Source of the DNA: SZAS-103 sp038316385
GTDB taxonomy: Bacteria; Pseudomonadota; Gammaproteobacteria; Xanthomonadales; Xanthomonadaceae
DNA length: 64,000 nt
Assembly (NCBI GenBank): GCA_038316385.1
Contig: JBBQAN010000009.1
Span: 66,767-130,766, forward strand
Direction of reading: 5' to 3'
The notes under the pieces were generated by a model. That model was given only the letters and a program-made list of their open reading frames with translations, ran no database searches and had not been told where the DNA came from. The translations under genes and the position numbers were made by a program. Shown here in pieces: positions 9,881-18,315 of the stretch (position 1 is the first letter of the stretch; each line of letters opens with the position of its first letter).

Positions 9881-11818
9881 TCAGCGTGCTGTCGCGACCG
9901 GAGTCGTGCCGCGATCGAGTGAACTGGCACGTTCAACAAGTTGTTCGAACTCCGCGCGATAGCCCCAACGATCCACGCCGCCGGTGCCGCGTGCGAGTTT
10001 GCCGATCGCATCCCAACCGTAACCGTTCAGATGCTGGCCGCCACGCAGATTGTCGGCGAACGCAGCGACCGCCGCAGCGAAGCGCAGGCGCGGGCTTGCG
10101 GTCGGGCTAATCGCGCTCAATTGCAACGGCGTTTCAATGAGCTTGCTGGTTGGCGCGTCCGGCTGCTTGTAGCGCAGCCGCAACAGCCCGAGTTCGCTAT
10201 CGATGTGCGAGGTAATCGTCGGCTTGCCATAACGTAGCGGATCGTTCGCTTGGCCGCCGGAACCCGCCAGAGTGAGTTCGTACAACGCGGTGACGTTGTG
10301 ACCGGCGCCGATCTCGCCCGCATCGACCTTGTCGTTGTTGAAATCCTCGCGACGCAGCGCGCGATCCTCGTAGCCGATCAACCGATATTCGCTCACTACA
10401 CCGGGATTGAACTCGACCTGGATCTTCACGTCCTTGGCGATGGTCAGCAGGGTCGCGCCCATTTCCTCGACGAACACCTTCTTCGCCTCGTTGAGCGTGT
10501 CGATGTAGGCGTGGTTGCCGTCGCCGATATCGGCAAGTTGCTCGGCCATGGTGTCGTTGTAATTGCCTTCGCCGAAGCCGAGAGTAGTCAGTGCGATGCC
10601 GCTCATACGTTGCTTGGAGACCATCTCCTTCAACGAACCGACGTCATCGACGCCGACATTGAAATCGCCATCCGTGGCCAGAATGATCCGGTTTGCGCCG
10701 CCCTTGATGAAGGAACTGCGCGCAGTGGCGTACGCGAGCCCGATTCCGGCGCCGCCATTGGTCGAGCCGCCTGCTTCGAGGTGTCCGAGTGCGGCGAGGA
10801 TTTGGTCGTGATGGTCGCCTGCAGTCGGCGGTAGCACGAGCCCCGCCGAGCCTGCGTACACCACGATCGAGACACGATCCTGCGCACGCAATTGCGGCAC
10901 GAGTTGAGCGAACGCCTGCTTGAGCAACGGCAGCTTGTTCGGTTCGTCCATCGAACCGGAGGTGTCGATCAGGAAGACGAGATTCGCCGGTGGCATCTGC
11001 GCATGCGGCACGTCGTAACCCTTGATGCCGATCTGCAACAGCGTGTGCTTTGTATTCCATGGCGCGGGCGCCATTTCGGTGGTGACGCGGAAAGGTACGT
11101 TGCGCGTCTTTGGTGCGGGATACGCGTAGTCGAAATAGTTGATCATCTCCTCGGCGCGCACGGCATCGGCCGGCGGACGCTGGCCTTCGGTGAGCATGCG
11201 CCGCACATTGGAATAACTGCCGGTATCGACGTCGATCGAGAACGTGGATACCGGATTTTCGGCGGTGCGTTGCACCGGATTGTCATCGTGTGTGGCATAG
11301 CGTTCGCCGTTGGAAACGGCTTGCGGCGGATTCCATGCGGGTGGTGTTGCTGCAAGCGAACCGACGGCCTGCGCACGCCTGACGCTTGCTCCGCTGACCG
11401 AAATGCTGTCGAGGTTGCCGCCGACCGCGACGGGAGTTGACATCGGCATCGCGGGCTCCATCACCGCAGCTTGCGCGGTGTAGGGACTTGGGGGAGGAGG
11501 CGGAGGCGCAGGGCCATCGGCGATTGCTGCGGCATCCGCAGCGGGTTTTGTATCCCGGGTTTTTGCGATGCTCGTGCTGAATGCCTTGTCTTCTTCTTTC
11601 TCGGTGCTCTGCGCTGCTTCATCGCGGCGCGTTTCGTTGGACGTTTGCGGCTGCGCGGCCGCGACAACGCTGGAATTGGCGATTGCATCCTTTTTCTGAT
11701 CGCCAGGCGCAGCCGTTGCAGAAGCCTGCTTGTCGGTAATTTGCGGCGGTTGAGTGGTGCTGCAGCCAGCGGCGACGAGGCAAAGGGCGATGCTGAGGGC
11801 GAGACGGGTGCGGTGCAT
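9881..11818 (-). CDS. von Willebrand factor A lipoprotein, YfbK-like
   Basis: A lipoprotein of about 645 residues. The N-terminus MHRTRLALSIALCLVAAGC ends in a lipobox with Cys19. A Gln/Ala/Pro-rich linker reaches about residue 170. A conserved domain (PVSTFSIDVDTGSYSNVRRM) then leads into a vWA domain with an intact MIDAS (LIDTSGSMDE) and the later metal-site stretch ATDGDFNVG. The C-terminal domain is the one that follows vWA in YfbK-type proteins. The start is fixed by AAGGAG eight bases before the ATG. vWA proteins of this type are commonly next to ECF sigma/anti-sigma pairs; here the GGDEF/EAL gene separates them. LDSISVSGASVRRA in the linker matches a motif in the anti-sigma protein at 5077-6240. 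Confidence 0.85.
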   Translation of the reverse strand: MHRTRLALSIALCLVAAGCSTTQPPQITDKQASATAAPGDQKKDAIANSSVVAAAQPQTSNETRRDEAAQSTEKEEDKAFSTSIAKTRDTKPAADAAAIADGPAPPPPPPSPYTAQAAVMEPAMPMSTPVAVGGNLDSISVSGASVRRAQAVGSLAATPPAWNPPQAVSNGERYATHDDNPVQRTAENPVSTFSIDVDTGSYSNVRRMLTEGQRPPADAVRAEEMINYFDYAYPAPKTRNVPFRVTTEMAPAPWNTKHTLLQIGIKGYDVPHAQMPPANLVFLIDTSGSMDEPNKLPLLKQAFAQLVPQLRAQDRVSIVVYAGSAGLVLPPTAGDHHDQILAALGHLEAGGSTNGGAGIGLAYATARSSFIKGGANRIILATDGDFNVGVDDVGSLKEMVSKQRMSGIALTTLGFGEGNYNDTMAEQLADIGDGNHAYIDTLNEAKKVFVEEMGATLLTIAKDVKIQVEFNPGVVSEYRLIGYEDRALRREDFNNDKVDAGEIGAGHNVTALYELTLAGSGGQANDPLRYGKPTITSHIDSELGLLRLRYKQPDAPTSKLIETPLQLSAISPTASPRLRFAAAVAAFADNLRGGQHLNGYGWDAIGKLARGTGGVDRWGYRAEFEQLVERASSLDRGTTPVATAR

Positions 11819-11892
11819 GACGGGCTCCTTGGTGGTTGGCCCTGCATGCAACGTCGCACCCGCCGGAATGGGGTCAAGCTGATTTCGCAACA

Positions 11893-13323
11893 TCAATCCC
11901 GGATCACCATCAGCCGTGGCTCGGTCATGTCCTCGATCGCATAACGGATGCCTTCACGGCCGATTCCGGAATCTTTCACTCCGCCGTAAGGCATGTGGTC
12001 GACACGCCAGCTCGGCACATCGTTGACGATCACTCCGCCGACTTCGAGCACGTCCCATGCGCGCATCGCGCGGCGGATGTCGTGGGTGAACACGCCGGCC
12101 TGCAGGCCGTAGCGACTCGCGTTCACTGCGCGCAAGGCCTGCTCGAATTGGGCGAACGGCTTGAGCAGAACGACAGGACCGAAAGCTTCCTCGGCTTCGA
12201 TTGTCGCGCCTATCGGCACGTCTTCAAGCACCGTCGCCTGCAACATCGCGCCTCGCCGTTTTCCGCCGCACAGCACCTTCGCGCCTGCGGCGACGGCATC
12301 GCCGATCCAGCCTTCGAGTTTCTTCGCGGCGGCAATGTCGATCATCGGGCCGATGAACGTCGTTTCCTTGCGCGGATCGCCGATCTTCAACGCCTTGGTC
12401 GCTTTCACCAGTCGCCGACTCAATTCCGCGTACAACGACGCATGCACGAACACGCGCTGCACGCTGATGCAGCTTTGCCCGGACTGGTAGAACGCGCCGA
12501 ACACGAGGCGTTCGACGACATAATCGAGGTCGCGGCGCTGGTCGGCATCGACGATGCAGGCCGCGTTGCCGCCGAGTTCGAGCACGACTTTCTTCTTGCC
12601 GGCGCGTGCCTTCAGGTCCCAGCCGACTGCGGCCGATCCGGTGAACGAAAGCAACTTGAAGCGCTCGTCGGTAGTAAACAGATCGGCGCCGTCGCGATGG
12701 CAGGGAAGGATAGAGAAGCTTCCAATCGGCAGATCGGTTTCCGCGAGCACCTCGCCGATGATCAATGCACCGATCGGCGTTCGCGACGCAGGTTTCAGCA
12801 CCCACGGACAACCCGCAGCGATCGCCGGTGCAACCTTGTGCGCGACCAGGTTCAGCGGAAAGTTGAACGGACTGACGAACGAACACGGCCCGATCGGTAC
12901 GCGTTTGACGAAGCCGCGATAGCCACGCGTGCGCGGCGAGATCGCCATTTCCAGCACTTCGCCATCGATGCGGACGGCTTCGCCAGCGGCGATCTTGAAG
13001 GTATCGATCAATCGCGTGACTTCGCCGCGCGCATCCTTGATCGGCTTGCCTGCTTCGATGCATAACGCCAGCGCGAGTTCTTCCTTACGCGCGCTGAAAC
13101 GCGTGACGCAGTGTTCGAGCACGGCCTGGCGCTGGTCGGGTGCGAACTTCGCAAGCGCGGACTGCGATTTCACTGCGGCGGCAATCGCTGCACGAATCGC
13201 CGACGCATCGGCCATCGCGACGCGGCAGGCGATCTTGCCGGTGTACTTGTCGCTGACTTCCAGATCGTGGTTCGGCGCAACTGCGCGATTGGCTAGATAG
13301 TAGGGATAGCGCTTTTTCAACAT
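11893..13323 (-). CDS. NAD(P)-dependent aldehyde dehydrogenase
   Basis: A 476-residue ALDH superfamily enzyme. The catalytic Cys is in QSGQSCISVQRV, the active-site Glu region in LELGGNAACIV, the NAD-binding FTGSAAVGWDL and the oxyanion Asn in FNFPLN are all present. Family resemblance is to the small bacterial ALDHs related to lactaldehyde and phosphonoacetaldehyde dehydrogenases; the substrate cannot be read from the sequence. It lies upstream of the vWA gene on the same strand, 74 bases away, and downstream of xseA. The start is at the ATG MLKKRYPYYLANRAV, with GGAGAA about 5 bases upstream. Confidence 0.85.
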   Translation of the reverse strand: MLKKRYPYYLANRAVAPNHDLEVSDKYTGKIACRVAMADASAIRAAIAAAVKSQSALAKFAPDQRQAVLEHCVTRFSARKEELALALCIEAGKPIKDARGEVTRLIDTFKIAAGEAVRIDGEVLEMAISPRTRGYRGFVKRVPIGPCSFVSPFNFPLNLVAHKVAPAIAAGCPWVLKPASRTPIGALIIGEVLAETDLPIGSFSILPCHRDGADLFTTDERFKLLSFTGSAAVGWDLKARAGKKKVVLELGGNAACIVDADQRRDLDYVVERLVFGAFYQSGQSCISVQRVFVHASLYAELSRRLVKATKALKIGDPRKETTFIGPMIDIAAAKKLEGWIGDAVAAGAKVLCGGKRRGAMLQATVLEDVPIGATIEAEEAFGPVVLLKPFAQFEQALRAVNASRYGLQAGVFTHDIRRAMRAWDVLEVGGVIVNDVPSWRVDHMPYGGVKDSGIGREGIRYAIEDMTEPRLMVIRD

Positions 13324-13362
13324 CGAAATTCTCCTGGCTTGCTTTCGACTTCCTTGTATTGC

Positions 13363-14571
13363 CTACGAGGACGCCTCGACGCGCAGCGCGATATCGCCAT
13401 CACCGAGTTTCGCGGAGAGTTTTTGATCTGCATGCGTCTGCTCGACGCTGCGCACGATCACTCCATCGGCGTCGCGCAGGATCGTGAATCCACGCCGCAA
13501 GGTCGCCAGCGGGCTGACCGCATCGAGCGCGCGTGCAAGGCCGAGCAGGCGCAGTTTGCGTTGCGTCAACGGTTGCAGAAGCTGTGCATCCAGACGCCGC
13601 CGCAATTCCTGCAATCGCGTCGCGCCGCGTTCGAGCCGCGCGTGCGGACGCAGCGCGTGCAAGCGCAACCACGTGCGGTCGGCGCGCTGTGCGGACGCAT
13701 CGAGTCGGCGTCGCAAAGAGTCGTCGAGCCGAGCACTTTGGCGACCCAACGCCGCCAGCAATTCCATGCGATCCGGCGCCAGCAGTTCGGCTGCCGCCGA
13801 TGGCGTCGGCGCGCGCAGATCGGCCGCGTAATCGGCGAGTGTGGTATCCACTTCATGGCCGATCGCGGACACGAGAGGTATGGGAGATGCAGCGATAGCG
13901 CGCGCAACGGCTTCGTCGTTGAAACACCACAAATCTTCCAGCGACCCGCCGCCGCGCGTTAGCAACAGCGCATCGTAGCGACCGCTTGCTCCCGCCCAAC
14001 GCAACGCTTGCACGATTGCCGGTGCCGCAGCCGCGCCTTGCACCGGAACCGGAATGATTTCGACATCGATCAAGGGGAATCGTCGCTCCAGCACGTGCAG
14101 AACATCGCGCACCGCTGCGCCGCTAGGCGACGTGATCACGCCTAACCGGCGCACGAATTTCGGCAACGTGCGCTTGCGCTCGGAGTCAAACAATCCTTCT
14201 GCATTGAGTCTTGCCTTGAGTTCCTCGAACGCACGCCGCAATGCGCCTTCGCCGGCTTCCTCCATGTGATCGACGATCAATTGCAGATCGCCGCGTGCCT
14301 CGTAAACCGTCAACCGACCCCGAAGCAGTACTTGCACACCATCGCGTGGTGCGAAGCGCAGGTATTGGCTCTTCGGCTTGAACAGCGCGCAACGCAACTG
14401 CGCACGCACGTCCTTCAGGTTGAAATACAGATGGCCGGATGCGGGCTTGGATACGCCGCCCAACTCGCCCTCGACCCACACGAGCGGAAAGCTGCCTTCC
14501 ATCAAGTCGCGTGCGAGCGCACCGAGTTGGCTCGGGGTCAATACATTGCGCGGAATTGCGGAGACGCTCAT
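13363..14571 (-). CDS. xseA: Exodeoxyribonuclease VII large subunit
   Basis: A 402-residue XseA. The N-terminal OB fold covers about residues 1-100 (VWVEGELGGVSKPASGHLYF). The catalytic core follows with GVITSPSGAAVRDVL and RGGGSLEDLWCFNDE, both hallmark stretches. A helical Arg-rich segment comes before the C-terminus. It is somewhat shorter than the roughly 450 residues of E. coli XseA, mainly in the C-terminal coiled coil. With XseB (not in the window) it degrades single-stranded DNA to oligonucleotides in repair and recombination. It is divergent from ispG, with about 57 bases between starts. Confidence 0.93.
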   Translation of the reverse strand: MSVSAIPRNVLTPSQLGALARDLMEGSFPLVWVEGELGGVSKPASGHLYFNLKDVRAQLRCALFKPKSQYLRFAPRDGVQVLLRGRLTVYEARGDLQLIVDHMEEAGEGALRRAFEELKARLNAEGLFDSERKRTLPKFVRRLGVITSPSGAAVRDVLHVLERRFPLIDVEIIPVPVQGAAAAPAIVQALRWAGASGRYDALLLTRGGGSLEDLWCFNDEAVARAIAASPIPLVSAIGHEVDTTLADYAADLRAPTPSAAAELLAPDRMELLAALGRQSARLDDSLRRRLDASAQRADRTWLRLHALRPHARLERGATRLQELRRRLDAQLLQPLTQRKLRLLGLARALDAVSPLATLRRGFTILRDADGVIVRSVEQTHADQKLSAKLGDGDIALRVEASS

Positions 14572-14628
14572 GGCAACACTCTAACGCCGGTCGCATACAA
14601 TATGCGAAGGAACATCGAGGATATGTGG

Positions 14629-15867
14629 ATGAGCAACGCTTTCGGCATGGTCGCGCGCAGGAATGCGCGGCCAGTACGCGTCGGCAAGATCGTGATCGGC
14701 GGCGATGCGCCGGTAGTCGTGCAATCGATGACCAATACCGATACCGCCGATGTCGCATCCACGGTGAAACAGGTTGCCGACCTCTGGCGCGCCGGTTCCG
14801 AACTCGTGCGAATCACCGTGAATACTGCCGAAGCCGCCGCCGCCGTGCCGCGCATCCGCGACAAGCTCGACATGATGAACGTGGACGTGCCGCTGATCGG
14901 CGACTTCCACTACAACGGTCATCAACTGCTGACTGCGGAACCCGCTGCTGCCGAAGCGCTCGCGAAGTACCGGATCAATCCGGGCAATGTCGGTTTCGGG
15001 CGCAAGCGCGATACGCAGTTCGCGACGCTGATCGAGCTTGCGATCAAATACGCAAAGCCCGTGCGTATCGGCGTCAACTGGGGTTCGCTGGATCAATCGC
15101 TCGCGACGAAGCTGATGGACGAAAACCATCTTCGCGACGAACCATGGGATGCGCCACGGGTGATGCGCGAGGCGTTGATCCGTTCGGCGCTGGATTCGGC
15201 CGAGCGCGCGGTGGAATTGGGCCTCGGCGCGGATCGCATCGTGTTGTCGTGCAAGGTCAGCGGCGTGCAGGAATTGATCGCCGTGTATCGCGATCTCGCA
15301 ACGCGCTGCGATTTCGCGTTGCACCTCGGCCTGACCGAAGCGGGCATGGGCAGCAAGGGGATTGTTGCGTCGACGGCTGCGCTATCGGTGCTGCTGCAGG
15401 AAGGCATCGGCGACACCGTGCGCATCTCGCTGACGCCCGAACCTGGCGCGTCGCGCACACAGGAAGTCATTGTCGCGCAGGAGTTGTTGCAGACGATCGG
15501 CCTGCGCGCGTTCACGCCGCTGGTCACCGCGTGTCCCGGCTGCGGGCGCACGACATCAGAATTTTTTCAGGTGCTGGCGCAGACCGTGCAGGAACACGTG
15601 CGCGCGAAAATGCCGGAGTGGAAGATCAGTCATCCCGGCGCGGAGAACCTCACGCTCGCGGTGATGGGCTGCATCGTCAACGGGCCCGGCGAATCGCGCC
15701 ACGCCAACATCGGCATCTCGTTGCCCGGCACCGGCGAAGCGCCGATCGCGCCGGTGTTCATCGATGGACAGAAAGCGATGACCCTGCGCGGAGAGAACAT
15801 TGCGCAGGAGTTTGTGGCGGTGATTGATGATTATGTGGCGCGGAATTACGGGCGGCCCGTATCCTGA
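14629..15867 (+). CDS. ispG: 4-hydroxy-3-methylbut-2-enyl diphosphate synthase
   Basis: IspG (GcpE), the Fe-S enzyme of the MEP isoprenoid pathway that converts MEcPP to HMBPP. The protein has 412 residues. The TIM-barrel part begins with VRVGKIVIGGDAPVVVQSMT, and the C-terminal cluster-binding part has CPGCGRTTSEFF and MGCIVNGPGESRHANIGISL, giving the Cys-x2-Cys plus third Cys ligands. Of the clustered ATGs (14602, 14623, 14629) I chose 14629 because GAGG lies 8 bases upstream of it. It is convergent with the hicA remnant; the two stops are only three bases apart. Confidence 0.93.
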   Translation: MSNAFGMVARRNARPVRVGKIVIGGDAPVVVQSMTNTDTADVASTVKQVADLWRAGSELVRITVNTAEAAAAVPRIRDKLDMMNVDVPLIGDFHYNGHQLLTAEPAAAEALAKYRINPGNVGFGRKRDTQFATLIELAIKYAKPVRIGVNWGSLDQSLATKLMDENHLRDEPWDAPRVMREALIRSALDSAERAVELGLGADRIVLSCKVSGVQELIAVYRDLATRCDFALHLGLTEAGMGSKGIVASTAALSVLLQEGIGDTVRISLTPEPGASRTQEVIVAQELLQTIGLRAFTPLVTACPGCGRTTSEFFQVLAQTVQEHVRAKMPEWKISHPGAENLTLAVMGCIVNGPGESRHANIGISLPGTGEAPIAPVFIDGQKAMTLRGENIAQEFVAVIDDYVARNYGRPVS

Positions 15868-15870
15868 GTG

Positions 15871-16066
15871 TCAGAACCGTTCCGGTTCGGGGACACCGGG
15901 ATCGCGATAAATCTTGCGCGCAAGATGATTGTTGACTTCGGAGTGGCGCGGCACCGCCGAGCGTTTTCCTGTTGCCGGTGTATGCCACCACGAGTGACGC
16001 GCGCCCTCACGCAGAAGCACGCAACCATACGTCGTCAGGTGCTGTAGAAAATCGCGCCGACTTCAT
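15871..16066 (-). pseudogene. hicA: hicA toxin gene with frame-broken start
   Basis: Reading the minus strand from 16052 to 15871 gives a HicA-like C-terminal 60 residues: FLQHLTTYGCVLLREGARHS, then WWHTPATGKRSAVPRHSEVN, then a KIYRDPGVPEP end. The conserved RxGxxHxxW region with its His is intact. The natural start ATGAAGTCGGCGCGA at 16066 is in a different frame from this body: the ATG-to-stop distance is 196 bases, not a multiple of three. In the HicA frame a TGA occurs right at that ATG and no other ATG follows. A two-base loss or one-base gain near GCGCGATTTT would explain it. It is either a real inactivating frameshift or an assembly error. Confidence 0.65.
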
Positions 16067-16276
16067 AGCTATAGGCAGCTCTTCGTAACTGCTTCCTGCT
16101 GCACCAAGCGCTTCGGCGCGATTGAATTCAATGGCTTCCGCCAGCGTGACGCGAAGCGACTCTAACAATTCCTCGCGCGAAGTCTCTTGGCAGTTGACGC
16201 CGGCGACTTCCTCGATCCAGCCGATCCAATAACCGGCGTCTCGCTTGACGACTTCTGTATAGGTTTGTTGTTGCAT
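16007..16276 (-). CDS. hicB: HicB-family antitoxin with frameshift-extended tail
   Basis: An 89-residue protein starting MQQQTYTEVVKRDAGYWIGW, the typical HicB beta-alpha start, with TSREELLESLRVTLAEAIE as the RNase H-like helix. The family usually ends soon after the YEELPIA position. Here the frame continues through the hicA start codon and ends as an unrelated tail (KSARFSTAPDDVW). It is therefore a HicB body with a readthrough tail created by the same frame problem that breaks hicA. HicB normally neutralises HicA, an mRNA interferase, and represses the operon. ATG at 16276 has GGAGGGCATG upstream. Confidence 0.72.
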   Translation of the reverse strand: MQQQTYTEVVKRDAGYWIGWIEEVAGVNCQETSREELLESLRVTLAEAIEFNRAEALGAAGSSYEELPIAMKSARFSTAPDDVWLRASA

Positions 16277-16338
16277 GTCATGCCCTCCCAAGTTGCAAGA
16301 TTATCTCAACAAGATCGTTGCGACGCACCTTCAGTCGC

Positions 16339-17247
16339 TCACTCTCCCGGCTTCGCCGCCTCGACCGGCGCAGTCGTCGCATGCCTTCGCGACAATTGCG
16401 ATTCGCGGAATGCGATGTAGGCGTTGGCGGCGAAGATGATCGCGGCGCCGACGACGGTCCAGCGGCCGATGGTTTCTCCGAACAGGAAATAGCCGGCCAC
16501 CGCGACCATCGGCAATTGCATGAAGCTGATCGGCTGTAATGCGGATACATCGCCCATCCGCAGAGCGCGCGTCCACAGCAGTTGTGCGAATGTTCCGAAC
16601 ATGCCGGTGCAAACAAGCCAAACCCACGTGTCCGCGTGTGGCCATTGCCAGACGAACAGCGCCGGGGCCAGCGACATCGGCACCCAGAACAAATACGTGT
16701 AGAAAACGATCGTGTCCGCCGCATCTATACGCGAGAGTTGCTTGATCTGGATCGCGACGATCGCGCTGAGCACCGCAGCCAGCAACGCGATCAGTGAACC
16801 TGCGGAAAATCCACTGGTGCCGGGACGCACCACCACCAGCACGCCGATGAAGCCGACGATCACAGCGGCCCAGCGGCGTTTGCGCACCTGTTCGCCAAGC
16901 CAGATCACCGCAGCGATGGTCACGAACAACGGCGTCGAATACGACAATGCGACTGCCTGCGACAACGGCAGATGGCCGATCGCCCAGAATCCGCTGAGCA
17001 TCGAGCCGACACCGATCGCGCTGCGCAACAGGTAACGCGGCAATTGCTGCGTGCGCAGCGACGCCTTGCTGTAGAGCAGAATCGGCAGCAAGGCCAGCAA
17101 GCCGAATGCATTGCGGAAGAACGCGATCTCGAATGTGGACAGCGTGTGAGATGCGATTTTGATGGTCACCGCCATCAACCCGAAGCATACGGTGCTGGCG
17201 AACATCAGCCCGGCTGCATGCAGGAACCGATTCGGAACAGCGCTCAT
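16339..17247 (-). CDS. DMT family (EamA) transporter
   Basis: A 302-residue inner-membrane protein with ten predicted hydrophobic helices in two EamA repeats (FASTVCFGLMAVTIKIAS in the first, IALLAAVLSAIVAIQIKQLS in the second). This is the drug/metabolite transporter family, typically exporting amino acids, nucleobases or metabolites. The substrate is unknown. The ATG at 17247 shares one base with the stop of murB (TGATG), so it is likely translated by coupling from murB. The frame upstream of 17247 is antisense noise within murB. Confidence 0.85.
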   Translation of the reverse strand: MSAVPNRFLHAAGLMFASTVCFGLMAVTIKIASHTLSTFEIAFFRNAFGLLALLPILLYSKASLRTQQLPRYLLRSAIGVGSMLSGFWAIGHLPLSQAVALSYSTPLFVTIAAVIWLGEQVRKRRWAAVIVGFIGVLVVVRPGTSGFSAGSLIALLAAVLSAIVAIQIKQLSRIDAADTIVFYTYLFWVPMSLAPALFVWQWPHADTWVWLVCTGMFGTFAQLLWTRALRMGDVSALQPISFMQLPMVAVAGYFLFGETIGRWTVVGAAIIFAANAYIAFRESQLSRRHATTAPVEAAKPGE

Positions 17248-18281
17248 CAACCTGCGCCGATGATGCGCGGTTCGGGTTCCAGCGTGACTCCGAAATGCGC
17301 ATGCACGGAGTCGATGATCTTGTACGCAAGGTCGAGCAATTGCGTGCCCGTCGCGTGGCCGTGGTTGACCAGCACCAGCGCGTGTTGTGCGGAGACGCCG
17401 GCATCGCCGTCGCGATAACCTTTCCATCCGCAGGCATCGATCAGCCATGCGGCGGAGAGTTTGCGCAGCGCCGAATCGCTCGCCTGGAAGATCGGCAGCG
17501 CCGGGTGTTCGGTTTTCAATGCGGTCGCGAGATCGTCGGCGACCTGCGGATTCTTGAAGAAACTGCCGGCGTTGCCGATCACCGCCGGATTCGGCAGCTT
17601 GCGCATGCGCAAACGCGTGACCGCCTCAGCGACCTGCGTCGCGCACGGCGTAGAGATTTTCATTGCACCGAGTTCTTCACGTATGCCAGCGTAGTCGAGC
17701 CGCAACTCATGCCGTCGCGGCAGACGAAATTCGGCGGCAACAACAATCCATCGATCTCCATCGCGCTTGAACAGGCTGTCGCGATAAGCGAATGCGCAGT
17801 CCGCGCGATCGAGTCGGCGCAGTTCGCCATTCTCGCGATCGAAGGCTTCTACGGTTTCGATGAATTCGCCGACCTCGCTGCCGTAGGCGCCGATGTTCTG
17901 GATCGGCGCGGCGCCGACATTGCCGGGAATCAGCGCGAGATTCTCCAGCCCTTCGAGGCCGTTGCCGAGCGTCCAGTGGACGAATTGGTTCCAGCCGACC
18001 CCGGCATCGGCGCGTACCAGCGCATGCTCGTCATCGCTCTCGACGATCGCGATCTCGCGCAGCGCGATGCCGACCACCAGACCCGGCGGATCGCCTGCGA
18101 ACAGGACATTGCTGCCTTCGCCCAGTACCAGCAGCGGACCGCTGCGCAATGGTTCGCAGGCGAGCAGTTCGTCGAGTGCGGGGCGGTCGCGCGCTTCGGC
18201 GAACAACGCGGCGGTTGCGGGAACGCGGAATGTATTGCGTGCGATCAGCGGAGCGTTTTCGATCAACTGCAACGTGCTCAT
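17247..18281 (-). CDS. murB: UDP-N-acetylenolpyruvoylglucosamine reductase
   Basis: MurB, the FAD enzyme that reduces UDP-GlcNAc-enolpyruvate to UDP-MurNAc in the cytoplasm. The protein has 344 residues, like the E. coli-type (type I) enzyme. It has the FAD-binding VLGEGSNVLF and IPGNVGAAPIQNIGAYG, the type I YRDSLFK loop, the catalytic Ser in GNAGSFFKNP, and the C-terminal Glu in LEPEPRIIG. Start at 18281 (MSTLQLIENAPL). It is followed immediately by the DMT transporter (one-base overlap); the stop of pyrD lies about 35 bases upstream of its start. Confidence 0.94.
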   Translation of the reverse strand: MSTLQLIENAPLIARNTFRVPATAALFAEARDRPALDELLACEPLRSGPLLVLGEGSNVLFAGDPPGLVVGIALREIAIVESDDEHALVRADAGVGWNQFVHWTLGNGLEGLENLALIPGNVGAAPIQNIGAYGSEVGEFIETVEAFDRENGELRRLDRADCAFAYRDSLFKRDGDRWIVVAAEFRLPRRHELRLDYAGIREELGAMKISTPCATQVAEAVTRLRMRKLPNPAVIGNAGSFFKNPQVADDLATALKTEHPALPIFQASDSALRKLSAAWLIDACGWKGYRDGDAGVSAQHALVLVNHGHATGTQLLDLAYKIIDSVHAHFGVTLEPEPRIIGAG

Positions 18282-18315
18282 TGGTGCGTGCCTTCAAGTT
18301 GACACTGCGGACTCA

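Noticed and set aside
11836..13065. 409-codon plus-strand frame
   Set aside because: Antisense shadow of the aldehyde dehydrogenase gene; low-complexity Arg/His-rich translation with no family features.
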